NCBI RefSeq assembly: GCF_037975245.1
Contig: NC_092569.1
Location: 15,057,501 to 15,080,000 of the forward strand
Origin: Apostichopus japonicus
Taxonomy: Eukaryota > Echinodermata > Holothuroidea > Aspidochirotida > Stichopodidae
DNA: 22,500 nt
Direction: 5' to 3'
Shown: positions 9,060 to 19,209 of the stretch, in pieces
Numbering within the stretch: position 1 is the stretch's first letter
How the letters are laid out: each line of letters opens with the position of its first letter
The notes under the pieces: generated by a model
Databases searched by the model: none
The model's input: only the letters and a program-made list of their open reading frames with translations
What the model was told of the DNA's origin: nothing
Program-made: the position numbers and the translations under genes

Positions 9060-10360
9060 TGTTGGAACCGCCTGTTACAATTGGTCCCTTTTCATAAAGG
9101 TCCATTCCCCTAAAAAAAAGGCTGTTTTTTTTTAATCCTGCGCACTGCTGCACTGGACCTACGAGTAACCAACTTTACAACAATTTTGCATTGTCGTGTG
9201 TAAATGTTCACGTATATACCTAAGATTAAAAACTTAGTATTCTCATCCTATTCAACCGAGTCAACACTATCTGTTCAACTCTTGGGACGCCGTATGAGTT
9301 ATGAGAAAGGAATGTTTACAAGAAAGTCTAATGATGTTCTGTAATGATAGATTTTTCTATAACATTCCTTTAGCATTTCGCTATATGGTATTTTATCTGT
9401 GAAGACTGGTTTACGCGAAATAAAAAGCATGTGGTGCGTAACTCAATAACAAAAGGCATATTTCAATCATAAAATAAATATTTTCACAACTTTCTTTTCC
9501 CTTTCTTATGAAATGAACTCCTTGATAGGGTAGGCTACACACACTATAGTCTCCATGACAGCGAATACATTCTTAGAGTCAATATGACTGTCCATAATAT
9601 ACCAGCTATGATAGCACTGCCTGCCTATATGATGAGGTATAGGCCTATATCTGCAATCGGAAGTTACGGTAGAAAACACAGGAAAACACATTAGTTTGAT
9701 AAGTTGGTTTATAAGTTAATATAGGGGCAAACTACCAAGAATGTTTATATCCCTGGAGAAATTATGACTCAGTTCAGTAACATTTTGAGTTGGATTTAGT
9801 ATTTTTGTGTTCTTCCAATCCAGTCAAATATATCCATCGGAGTTAGCCGGCGTAAATCTAAGAGACCCCTGGTATGTACGGGTTTTAACCACACGGCGGT
9901 TCTTAATTGTTTTATACACGCCAATCTTTCTCTGTTGTCATCGTTACTGTTGTGATTTTAAAAACAACAGTTTGGCGAACTGTTTCCAGGTATTACATCT
10001 TATCGCAGGATCATTCCATTGAAAAACAAAGTTTGAGCCTCACCTATGTTTGAGTGAGACAATATGGGATAAGTTTGAAAGCAGTGGAGTCGTCAAAAGT
10101 GGGTGTGCGGTGGGACGATGGGGCGGTGGGCGGGCAAGGAAAAAGCTCCCCCATATAATTTTCAGGGGGCCAAAGGGGGACGGCAAAAATAATTTGCAAA
10201 AATAAAAAATGACACTGGATAGGATTCTTGTTTTTATAGCACGGTGGCATATGCTTCTCAGCCTATAGGTTTTCATCATAAGCTAATTAAGGCGTAAATA
10301 GAACGAGATTTATCCGAACAATTTAACTTTGAATCAAAGATTGTCATTTGAGCTCTGTCT
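9060..10360. other. Unassigned stretch
   Basis: No element or gene is recognised. Short frames at 9506-9691, 9807-10022 and 10040-10279 show no domain features. A G-rich segment on the + strand occupies about 10098-10182 (GGGCGGTGGGCGGGC and GGGGGCCAAAGGGGG words). Confidence 0.5.
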
Positions 10361-10371
10361 CCAATATAATG

Positions 10372-10683
10372 AGATAGCTGCGTCATACAGAGCGTGGTGG
10401 CCAATTGGCCAAGGCGTCGGACTCTTGATCCAAGGATTGCTGGTTCGATTCCTGCTTAGTTCATTACGTTGTGTCCTTGGGCAAGATGCTTCATCTCACT
10501 TGACTCTCTCCACCCAGGGATTAAATGGGTACCTGTGAGATAACTTGTCATTGGGAGCAGAATTTAATAACTGCTGCCGACTGGAGGGATTGTCTCTGGG
10601 ACAGGTTATCATTGACCAGGGGTAATATAACGTGTGTAAAGCGCTTTGAGAACTATCGCTGGTATAAAGCGCTATATAAAAAG
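10372..10683 (+). mobile_element. tRNA-headed SINE with L2-like 3' tail
   Basis: The polymerase III boxes are clear: A box TGGCCAATTGG at 10398-10408 and B box GGTTCGATTCC at 10442-10452, 33 bases apart. The head folds as a tRNA with loop CTCTTGA (anticodon CTT), although the D arm (GTGGCC..GGCGTCGGACT) is closer to tRNA-Arg. A central block starting GTGTCCTTGGGCAAGATGCT (10471 on) and ending GGGTACCTG is of a type seen in broadly distributed animal SINEs (V- or Meta-SINE-like; superfamily not certain). The tail, GTAAAGCGCTTTGAG (10636-10650) and AAAGCGCTATATAAA (10666-10680), resembles L2-clade LINE tails, which would supply the reverse transcriptase. An 11-bp direct repeat, CCAATATAATG, flanks it at 10361-10371 and 10684-10694. 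It appears full length. Confidence 0.88.
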
Positions 10684-10699
10684 CCAATATAATGCATAC

Positions 10700-11246
10700 T
10701 CTAGTGTACTATTTTTGCACATACTTGTAAATGCTTGCTATATACAGGACTAAAGCCACTGGGAACATGGGACCAGTGCCTCCCCCCCCCCCCCTTGTCC
10801 TAGATGTCCTTCCCAACTGGTTTTCATATGATAACACACGCCTACACGCAAAGTCGTTTACACAAATGTAGTTAAAATGATGGAAGGGAAAACACCATCC
10901 TCTCCCGCCCCCTTACCCTCCCATACCGGAAATTTTTTCTCTCTCTGTATCCGCACCCCTAATAATCGAATTCGTAACAGTGGATAGATCCTTCAACCCT
11001 GGTAGTGTCATCAAAAGTCCTATCAATATACAAGTGATAATTAAACTTCAATTCTCTGACTATTACACAATGGTGACAACAATGTGGCTTTGCCTGTCAT
11101 ACCGCGAAGGCTCATTACGACCCTCTTTGGAAGTGTACGGTTTAAGGTTAACAGAGTTAGTATACACAGTAATAAAAGATGCATGAAGTCAGAGTTTTAG
11201 TCGTAATAATGTCCGCATATTTGATAGTCCAATAATGAAAAAATTA
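10700..11246. other. Unassigned stretch with C-rich tracts
   Basis: A run of 13 C residues lies at 10782-10794 and a C/T-rich segment at about 10896-10950. The 68-codon frame at 10980-11186 has no recognisable domain. Nothing else was found. Confidence 0.5.
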
Positions 11247-11373
11247 ATGCCAGGCAAGGGCGTAGGAACCGGGGGGGCTGGGGGCGCCAGCCCCCAGTGA
11301 AAAATGTGGAGGGGCGGAAGTATCATTCCGCCCCCCCCCCCCGGTTCGCAAGTCAGAAAACCCCTTTTTCATT

Positions 11374-11402
11374 TCCAAATGAGAAAAAAAATCTCATTTG
11401 GA
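11374..11402. repeat. Perfect hairpin within family D MITE
   Basis: TCCAAATGAGA and TCTCATTTGGA are exact inverted copies (11 bp each) around a 7-A loop. Confidence 0.88.
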
Positions 11403-11523
11403 GCACCAAATTGCATCTAAGGCCAGGTGAAAATACAAAATTAAGTTTACAAAATGGGTGGGTGTTGAAGTGTGCTATATTGCACCAAATTGCATCTGAG
11501 GCCACCTGGAAATGCAAAAAATT
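11403..11523 (+). repeat. Duplicated 40-bp segment in family D MITE
   Basis: The segments 11403-11442 and 11482-11523 both begin GCACCAAATTGCATCT. They continue GGCCAGGTGAAAATACAAAA and GGCCACCTGGAAATGCAAAA respectively. The offset is 79 bp. It looks like an internal tandem duplication that has since diverged. Confidence 0.8.
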
Positions 11524-11633
11524 CCAAAGGGGAGGGGGACACCCCCTCCCCTTAGACCCCTCCCCCAGGCTGGCCATCAGTCTTCAGCCCCCCCCCCCAC
11601 TCAAAAGTACCTTCCTACGCCACTGGTGCCAGG

Positions 11634-12506
11634 TATGTGTGTATAGTTGTCCCGGTTTTCAATAATATTGACTTTTAAAATATACTAAAGATCTGAAAAG
11701 CTCCTTTAAGGCTAAATTTATGATGGCTTCCGGCGCCTGAAGTCAGGTCTATGATGTTTATGTTAATACTTCAATAAACTGTATTTTTATAAATTCTTCA
11801 TAACTCAACCAAAACTCATGTCCTATAAACTTCTAAGTAAACAAGACCATATGTCATCGACAAATTTGTTATGCATTGTAAAGTTCGTACTGGTACCGTA
11901 TGTTTTCGTCCTATAATGGTCTGTGTGTATATATTATAGAATATAATGTCCAGTCACTTTACATGATGAAAACTCCACACAGTTCATTGAGTCATATGTG
12001 AAAAGCAATAATTAAAAGTTGAGATATACAAATACAACCTGGACTGATATATGAATTCTCATTATTTTCAGAACGACACTTCACATCCCTCCTAACCTAT
12101 GATAATTTATTGAATTGATATGATTTATATTATCAGTAATGCCCATAATGCATGCCAACCTTCCATCATGTTTGATTAAACTCGACGCCAACCCTACTAT
12201 CGAATGGTATAGTCCAAACTAAAACAACCGTTGACTATTGGGACATGATCCGCATTGTTTTTTGTATTTTTATGTTGTTTTTTTTTAAAGTCTGAAAGAT
12301 ATCAAGATTAATTTTCTGTGCCTAATGTCACCCTTTTAAAAAACCCCTTCAACCTCGTTGACATATTGAATGTCGTCGGTTATAGTTTAGTCATGTCAGG
12401 TGTAAAGCTTTACTCAGAATAGACTTCTTAACATTGACCATGTATAGTCACCCAGTACTTCCGTGAATTCCTCTCGCATGGTATATACATAAAGAAGTAT
12501 TCTTCT
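11634..12506. other. Unassigned AT-rich stretch
   Basis: No open frame of note, no repeat structure and no RNA gene are seen. Only short A/T runs are present. Confidence 0.55.
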
Positions 12507-12552
12507 ACACAACTATGGCAAGCCATGTGGGACAAACACCGCATAATATATC

Positions 12553-12596
12553 CGCGTATTAATTCGAATATATACGCGTATTAATTCGAATATACA
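12553..12596 (-). repeat. 22-bp minisatellite, left arm (inverted units)
   Basis: Two 22-bp units (12553-12574 and 12575-12596) differ only at one base near the end. They share the core CGCGTATTAATTCGAATATA. They are inverted relative to the units in the right half of the foldback element. Confidence 0.9.
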
Positions 12597-12780
12597 CGTG
12601 TTGTAGCCTACATGTGTAAAGTTTCGCTATTTGAAGCCATCTCGCGAGCCCGCCAAAACATTTATCGTTGGTATATGTACACAGCAAGAGCGGAAATGTT
12701 TTTTTCATGTATATTCTAATTAATCCGTGCATATATTGGATTTAATCCCCATATGTATTTTATTTAATACATGCATATAT

Positions 12781-12953
12781 TCGAATTAATACGTGTATAT
12801 ACTCGAATTAATACGTGTATACATTCGAATTAATACGTGTATATACTCGAATTAATACGCGGATATATTTAAGCCATATGATTGGCTAATAATATATACG
12901 CGTATATATTCCAATTAATACGCGTATAAATTCCGATTAATACGCGGATATAT
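12781..12953 (+). repeat. 22-bp minisatellite, right arm
   Basis: Four consecutive units at 12781-12868 share the core TCGAATTAATACG. A 41-bp non-repeat spacer containing AAGCCATATGATTGGCT follows. Two more units, with TCC in place of TCG, lie at 12910-12953. Unit length is constant at 22 bp. The units are rich in TTCGAA, TTAA and ACGCGT-type short palindromes. Confidence 0.9.
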
Positions 12954-12992
12954 TATGCCGTGTTTGTCCCACATGGCTTGCCATACACAACC

Positions 12993-14961
12993 AGACCCAA
13001 CTGTTGATAAACAGTGGGTTCAACAGGTAAACATTAACTTGGCAAATGTACTGTTTAAACTGGGAGACGAGTACACATTGCGAAGTACATACGAATCGAA
13101 TACTATAAGCCGAGATGAATGGGTTTAGACCCCGCAACAACAATCCGCTTAGATGACTATCAACAAGCCGCAGATAAGATTAGCAAACATCGGCTGTCTC
13201 TTTTTAACGTTCTATTTCAAAACTGTCAAGTTTAATCGAATGGTTTAGGTATTTTTCTTCGTAGTTTGGTGAAAGATAAACAGCGTTTGTATTTACAAAA
13301 TCTCAATGAGTTAATATAGAGGGGGGGGGGGGGGGGGAGAAGAACCAGGTCGCTGTAAAATGAAGGTGGATCGGAGAGATAAGGGGAAACTGAGGGTATA
13401 TACGGTAGCTTATACAAGACATATGGAGTTCGGTATTACATATATACAATTTGAATGTATATAGTAACACGTCAAATTCACTGATCCCCAATAGTGCGTG
13501 CGACTTTTTAGTGAAACCTGTTTCTCATGATAATGGAGGAAAAAAGAAAGAGAGAGGAGAGATATAAAAAAAAAACATACAATAATGAAACAAGGAAGAA
13601 AGGAAGGAAACAGAAAAAGAAATAACTCGAGTAAAAAAAACAAAAAAACATGTTATGATTTGGTAGTGGGAAAAAAAAACTTTCTTTTTAAGCAGTTATT
13701 TGTGTTGCTTATAGATACCGTTTCCAAGTCTGTCTTTTAAATACTCGTCAGTAAATATATAAATACCAGTCAATTTATGTCACATTAATTTTACGAAAAG
13801 TATTTAAAAACCAACTATAAATGAGAACTGGAGGGGGAGGTGGGTGGGGGGGGGGTGATTCGGGAGGGGTCTCGATGTGGTCAAATTGACATAGGTAGTG
13901 ACATATACTATAACAAAGAATCCGTTGAGTTCACTTGCGAGTTCACTCTCATAACACCATTCCGTCTGCCATGTATTATTTCCTTATTTGCATTGCTACC
14001 ACTGGTAACTATGTCACCAGTTCAACGTGAACCGAACCTATTGCCAAGTTTTTGCAATGCCGCGACCTATTCTTCCAAGAAGTTAGTTTCTGTTTCAGAG
14101 AGGCCACTGTTTACAATTTCTTTGAAGTTTTCACGTTAATATGCGCTAATATTTGAGTATGATTTTCAACAGCGAGGACATGCCCCCCCCCCCTCCCCCT
14201 CTCTCTCTCTCAACCCCCTCGTATGGTTCTAACGTAAATTCAAACGTCATTAATAGACACATAATAAAAGCAGTTTGCCTCGCTGAGATATTGCAGTCTC
14301 ATTATATATGGAAGGCCAAAAAGGACACCATATATGGATGATAATGTATATGTTGTATGCACATCGTAAGAAATTCGCAACCGTGATGATCATAACCATT
14401 TTACATGTCTATATCGCTGTTCTAGTTTTGTGAAGGGTCTATGCAAGGGAGATAGGTTCATTTGCTAATGGAAAATGCCACCTCTTCCCTTCTTATGGCT
14501 TCGCTCTGACCGTGATAATAGGGTGGAACTACCACAGACGTTCGTGTTTATTCATTACTAAATACTAAATTCCTATACATGGTACTTTGAACACATGTCG
14601 AATCCAGTGATTATTTCCCACCGGCATGTTTGTCGGTGAAGGAAGAGAGGGAGGTTTGGAAAAAGAAAACAACAGACTATCTATCTCTTTCTAAACTGAT
14701 TGACATAACGTTAATCAACAGTGGAATTTAACGAGCTGCTCAAACAGATAAAATTATTGATCACTACCAAAAGTTGTAGCTTGTTGTTCTTCTAAAAGTC
14801 AGTTCAAAGGTTAGATTTACTCACAACTGTAATTATTTCCAATCCCCCCATATATTTCCTTTTTTTAAACCTTTATTTTGTTGTGGTTTTCTTGAGTATT
14901 AACTGCAGTAGCTCTCACCGCTCAAACTCAAACCAAACTCTGTGTGTAAATATTCTTATCC
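12993..14961. other. Unassigned stretch with homopolymer and purine tracts
   Basis: It contains a run of 17 G (13321-13337), a long purine-dominated tract (about 13531-13675), a G-rich segment (13831-13867) and a C run followed by CT repeats (14182-14209). Minus frames at 13232-13643 are translations of these tracts. The 99-codon frame at 13840-14139 starts in the G-rich segment and has no recognisable domain. No gene is called. Confidence 0.5.
13321..13337 (+). repeat. Poly(G) run
   Basis: Seventeen consecutive G residues, the longest of about a dozen G or C runs in the window. Confidence 0.95.
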
Positions 14962-15052
14962 CCGTCATCGGGTTTAAAGGTACTTCATTCCCACAGTCAG
15001 AAAACTGACAACAACAACTGGCGTACCTTTATATTTTCACAACCGATGACGG
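14962..15052. repeat. Multi-stem hairpin, possible structured RNA or MITE relic
   Basis: Three nested perfect stems are visible: CCGTCATCGG with CCGATGACGG (14962-14971 and 15043-15052), TAAAGGTAC with GTACCTTTA (14975-14983 and 15023-15031), and GTCAG with CTGAC (14996-15000 and 15005-15009) around an AAAA loop. No target duplication was seen at the ends. No promoter boxes were recognised, so transcription is not supported. Confidence 0.72.
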
Positions 15053-16207
15053 AACTTGCATACAGTATCGATATCGACATAGTTGAATATACAAATTGCT
15101 ATATAGTATAGAATTGTTGTAGACCGGGGTGGTGGGGAGGGGGGAGGGGAGAGGGGCTCATTCTGAAATGGTTTGTGATCGTGTTCGAGCTCCTTCATGT
15201 TGATAGTAAAATTTAGGGGGAAAAACGAAAATTTGTATAACAAAATAATATAGAGTATATAGGAGTAAATAGACATTTATACTAGTATACCTTCAGATGG
15301 AAGCAGTAAGAGAATTACACCAATGGACAAAAAAAAAACACAAAAAGAACAGGAGACTAAGGCGGAGAATAGCTCGACTTCAACCGGATGGCTGCCCCTG
15401 GCCAGTCACCATCCCACCCCAGGGAAAAGTCGTCTTTAATGCACATGCTCTCCTCCTCGGACGTGCCTATATACTGCCATCCCTATATAAAGTATATATC
15501 GGGTTTGTTTATCATATCGTGTTTCACGAACACTGTATTTAGATTATTTGAATGTTGTGCTGGTTTGAAAAAGTTTGATATATCATTTATTTTGCATTAT
15601 TAGAATGTATTCTAACCCAATCGAGAAAGAGAACGGCGATTGTGTTCCAAATATGCCGTTAACAAACAAGGAGGGTATACGAGGGGACAAGATCATGAGT
15701 GAACTTATACAGCCCCCCCCCCCACCCTCCCCTCTTGGGCTGACACTAAGTCACGTTCGCTGTTTATTTATTTAGGACTAGCAAAATATTGGCAGCTATA
15801 GGCAGTAAAAACTCGGTTGTAACTTCCATTAGAATCACTTCAGATGCTATGACTCAACATAATTATAGTACGAAATATATTACCCTTGCAGCAATCTGTC
15901 AGTCTGTTCACCTCTTTTGCCTAAAACGGAAATTATTTAGATAGAAGATGCCAGAAACTATATGAGAGATCAAGATCAATGCCATAATGCACGTGTATAA
16001 TATTCTCTGAATTGGTGTTGTTAATCCAAGAAATAGTCACTGAGTTGTATATAGATCTCCATGGATAAAGGAAATCTGAGATCATAAGGCTACCGTATAT
16101 ATATATATATATAATATATCATATATTCAGATCAATGGAAACCAAGCACAAACCTACACCTCTCACTTCCATGGCTTCCTCCGTTAGTGAGAATTAATAC
16201 ACAATTG
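15053..16207. other. Unassigned stretch
   Basis: It holds a G-rich run (15124-15156), a C11 run near 15713 and an (AT)n run at about 16095-16114. The frame at 15297-15542 has a lysine/arginine-rich start (KKKHKKNRRLRRR) but no recognised domain. It is left unassigned. Confidence 0.5.
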
Positions 16208-16215
16208 TACTTATT

Positions 16216-16514
16216 AAGGCACATAGCCAAGTGGGGGGGGGGGGGCGAAGGGGGCGACCGCCCCCTTAAGAATATCTCTTTTGTATGTTTTTATGCTATC
16301 GCTAGTAATTTCAAAAGAGAAAATGCTAAGATACAACTTACAAGGCCTGGGAAGTGCCATTTCCAGCGATCTGGGAGGCATTTACAGCCAAAATTTGCTT
16401 CGCGCCAACCTATGGTGGCGCTACGCTTAGATAATTTGCAATGCTGTATCTACGGCTCTGATAGTTTGCCTACAGTTTCGCCCCTCCCTTGGCAAATTCC
16501 TCGCTACGCACCTG
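16216..16514 (+). mobile_element. hAT MITE family A, copy 2 (uninterrupted)
   Basis: A perfect 8-bp direct repeat, TACTTATT, flanks the element at 16208-16215 and 16515-16522. The left end AAGGCACATAGC and the right end GCTACGCACCTG are mutated versions of the family A termini. The body is co-linear with copies 1 and 3: 13-G run, GGGCGACCGCCCCC, ATCGCTAGTAATTTCAAA, CAAGGCCTGGGAAGTG, CTATGGTGGCGCTACGC, TTCGCCCCTCCCTTGGC. Length is 299 bp. Open frames across it are incidental. Confidence 0.9.
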
Positions 16515-16583
16515 TACTTATTAAACGAAAAGGCGTAACGGAACGAGCTATCAAGAGAGATCCATGGCAGACTGGGGCACATT

Positions 16584-16835
16584 GACGTGCGCAAGGGGAG
16601 GAGGGGGAGGGCAGGGGCAATGTTCCCCACCTCCCATCGTCAGCCGGATGAAACTAGTTCAGTCGGTGGATATTTTACATTCAGCCGGGAAGAATTAGAA
16701 ACGTGCTACGGATGCATGTACAGGACACCCTAGCCCCATCAGAACGCACCATTTGAAGTCTACATTTAAAAACAAAAATCTAGGGGAAAACCCCCACACC
16801 CCTACACGGGAGTCGGCTTCAACGAACCCAGGACC
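16584..16835 (+). repeat. Repeat family C, best-preserved copy
   Basis: It starts with GACGTGCGCAAGGGGAGG and contains the 25 bases (16737-16761) that recur inverted at 2724-2748. It ends with GGCTTCAACGAACCCAGGACC, as at 9000-9034. It begins only about 70 bp after family A copy 2. The CA..G.CGTGCGC start recalls the hAT ends of families A, B and D, but no matching right terminus or duplication was found, so classification is open. Confidence 0.55.
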
Positions 16836-16859
16836 GTACCCCGCCTGTATAGCATCCTA

Positions 16860-19110
16860 GATTCCCCTTTTGCCCTTCTATAAAGGTTCAGTCACATACC
16901 TAAATCAGTCCGGGTTAATTAGGAATTAGTGCCCCTACTGTTGAATTCCTGTAAACACTACTACTGTGGCATATATAACTCTATACCGGGTCTTGAAATG
17001 ATCCAACAGGCAGTGCTGAAGGCCTTGAAACAAACTGGTCATCTGGCGCCTCGAATGAAACTAAAATGTTTGGCAATCAGGAGAAATGATGAGTGTATAC
17101 AAAATGATGACATAATTGATCACGTTGCTGGACTTGGCAAGTGAAATGGTTTCATTGTTCAAGTTCTTCAAACGCATTACGAAATACAGCATGATCATGT
17201 CATAACCCTTTTTCTATGAACACGAATAACATGTTTTCAAAGCTCCTCACCCCAACCCCCCATATAAATAAATAAAAGCATCCTTCCATTTTTAACCAAA
17301 AAATAAATAGTTACCGCTTAAAAAAAAACCCAAAATAAAACAAGTCACTTCCGAAGTGTGAAATACGAGAAGGAAAATATTTCGTAATTTGACGGCAACA
17401 TCTCTAATATCACATGAAAGTCATGTTTTCAAATAGTAGACACTTTGCTCAATTTAGATTTGTACCATACTGACGTGCTATACCCTGTTACGTGCTTCTA
17501 ACTTTATTCATATCTTTGTTGATATCGTATTCACTTATTGAAAAAAAAAAATTCTAAAGTACAAAAATGTTCATGAAACACCTGAAAACAGTTATATAAT
17601 TAACAGCTTGGCGATGCAATAATGGCACAATCAAAAGCTGTTCAATATAGAAGCAACACAGAAAATATTATTGGTTATTATTTTCCAGACATATACAAAA
17701 TTGACGGTATTGTTATTTTAGCTGTATATAAATTGTATACCCGGGACAATGGGCGCCATTTAGTATATCCATAAAATTCTTGTTGATAAAGTTTTACAAC
17801 GTTCGAAAAATTCTACAGAAATAGCTAAAATCGAAAGGCTTCCAGGTACTTTTTTCCCCCTAGAACCCCTTATAAGGCTTTGCCATGCATCAAGGCTCTC
17901 AATCAGGCTGCAGGGTTCTCAAGCGGGCCCACGTACCGTGTTTCATGGGCGTGAGTAATGTCGGCTTCGTGCAACATTTTGTACTGTGTGAGAGTATAGC
18001 AATTATTGCCTGCAAGTAACTTTTCACCCACGCCCTCCACCCCCCCCCCCCCACAAACAAAACTCCTTACAGCGGCCTATGGTAGTTGTAGTCATGTTTT
18101 TGGGGTCCTATATTCTGAGTGCTTTGTAATATTTGTATGAAGGGAAAGTAACGTCATTTGGTTGAGTCATTAAAATTGATAAAACGATTGAATTTGTTGA
18201 TATTAACAAGTGAAGATTGAGTCTTTAAGTACTGTATTTCAGACCATCAATGTTTTTAAAATGAGAATAATTTGACAAACGAAATAGGCATAGCAACATT
18301 GTGTGCAGTCACCCCTTTTTTCCCCTTTTCTTGGCTCTTATGTTGGTATTTGACAGAGCAACGCTAAAATTCTATGTAATTTATTCTCTAATTTCTCAAC
18401 TTATTTTAAGTTGACTTGTATTGTTATATGAGTCGACTTATTCTTCGAATATCGAATACGAAATCTCACTGTATGACAAATTCCTAGAATTTATTGCTAA
18501 AAATATCCCCATGGGATTCGATCAAAATTTTTAAATACTTGACGGAATTAATCTAAGCATCATTAAACCGGATTTTTATACCAACTATGAATGAAACTGT
18601 CTTGAACAATTAGTTATAACACCATCAGGCCCATAGCCACGAATTCAGAGTTGTTGGAGGTGAAACAACAATTTAAAGAATTGACACCAATCAGTTGAAG
18701 GTGGACATAACTTTTACGTTCTGTATAAGGCTTTACTTGTGCAGTTTCTTTGTACGCATGATACTGGCACACATTATTGTTGGGTCAGGGATACAATAGT
18801 CTGCATGGGGGAGGTGGGAGGGAGGGAGGGGGACTGGGAAATCTCTTAGTGTCCCGGCTTGGCTCCGGTCCTTAGTACCATTGTATTGATCACGAGAAAT
18901 TGTGGTACTAAAGCTCCGTTTTGAAGTGAGTCGTATATCCTTTGTGTCACATAAGTGAAATACACTTAAATCAACTTATACGATCCAATTTAGCTAGCAG
19001 TCATTTAATTACCACTAATTAATGGATAGAAAGAATTGTTCAATCCATTACCGCGAGGAAATATTGTTCCCCATTAAAAGATTCAATGTGTTGCTTTGTT
19101 TCATTTATAC
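16860..19110. other. Unassigned AT-rich stretch
   Basis: No repeat family or RNA gene is recognised. A 71-codon frame at 16929-17144 has less biased composition than its flanks but no identified domain. A C12 run lies near 18042. A G-rich segment lies at about 18806-18836. An inverted repeat TTAGTACCA / TGGTACTAA lies at 18872-18880 and 18903-18911. Confidence 0.5.
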
Positions 19111-19112
19111 AC

Positions 19113-19202
19113 TGGCATAATTCTTACATGCATAATACTTGCATAATACTCTTGCGCAATACTTTGCATAATAATTCTTGCATAATACTCTTGCATAATT
19201 CC
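19113..19202 (+). repeat. Short minisatellite of CATAATACT(C)TTG units
   Basis: About seven imperfect units of 10-15 bp containing GCATAATACT or GCATAATTCT follow one another. The minus-strand frame across it repeats tyrosine, alanine and cysteine residues for that reason. Confidence 0.85.
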
Positions 19203-19209
19203 ATGGTGC

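Larger units (their letters stand above)
11255..11625. mobile_element. hAT MITE family D
   Basis: The left end CAAGGGCGTAGGAA and the right end (reverse-complemented CAGTGGCGTAGGAA) match at 12 of 14 positions. The flanks ATGCCAGG (11247-11254) and GTGCCAGG (11626-11633) are a 7-of-8 direct repeat, the length expected for hAT insertion. The 371-bp element is G-rich then C-rich at its left end (G7 at 11271, C12 at 11331-11342) and C-rich at its right end. Inside are a perfect hairpin (11374-11402) and a duplicated segment of about 40 bp. Frames on both strands (11297-11665 and 11353-11577) are incidental. Confidence 0.85.
12515..12984. mobile_element. Foldback DNA element with long terminal inverted repeats
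   Basis: The first 49 bases match the reverse complement of the last 49 with one mismatch, and similarity continues to about 80 bp (roughly 75 of 80). The ends start ATGGCAAGCCATGTGGGACA. The outermost 12 bases are themselves an inverted repeat (ATGGC AA GCCAT). The flanks ACACAACT (12507-12514) and ACACAACC (12985-12992) form a 7-of-8 direct repeat, so a duplication of 7-8 bp is likely. The exact end could shift by one base. Both arms contain 22-bp minisatellite units in opposite orientation. No coding capacity is visible. The superfamily is uncertain; a hAT-like duplication length is the only hint. Confidence 0.87.

Noticed and set aside
10391-10465. Possible functional tRNA gene
   Set aside because: The acceptor stem does not pair, and the sequence continues into a SINE body with target duplications.
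12553-12953. CRISPR-like array of 22-bp repeats
   Set aside because: The units are contiguous with no unique spacers and occur in inverted orientation in the two arms of a foldback element.
15297-15542. 81-codon frame with a basic N-terminal stretch
   Set aside because: The KKKHKK run comes from an A-rich tract. No domain or homologue is recognised, and the second half is hydrophobic and AT-driven.
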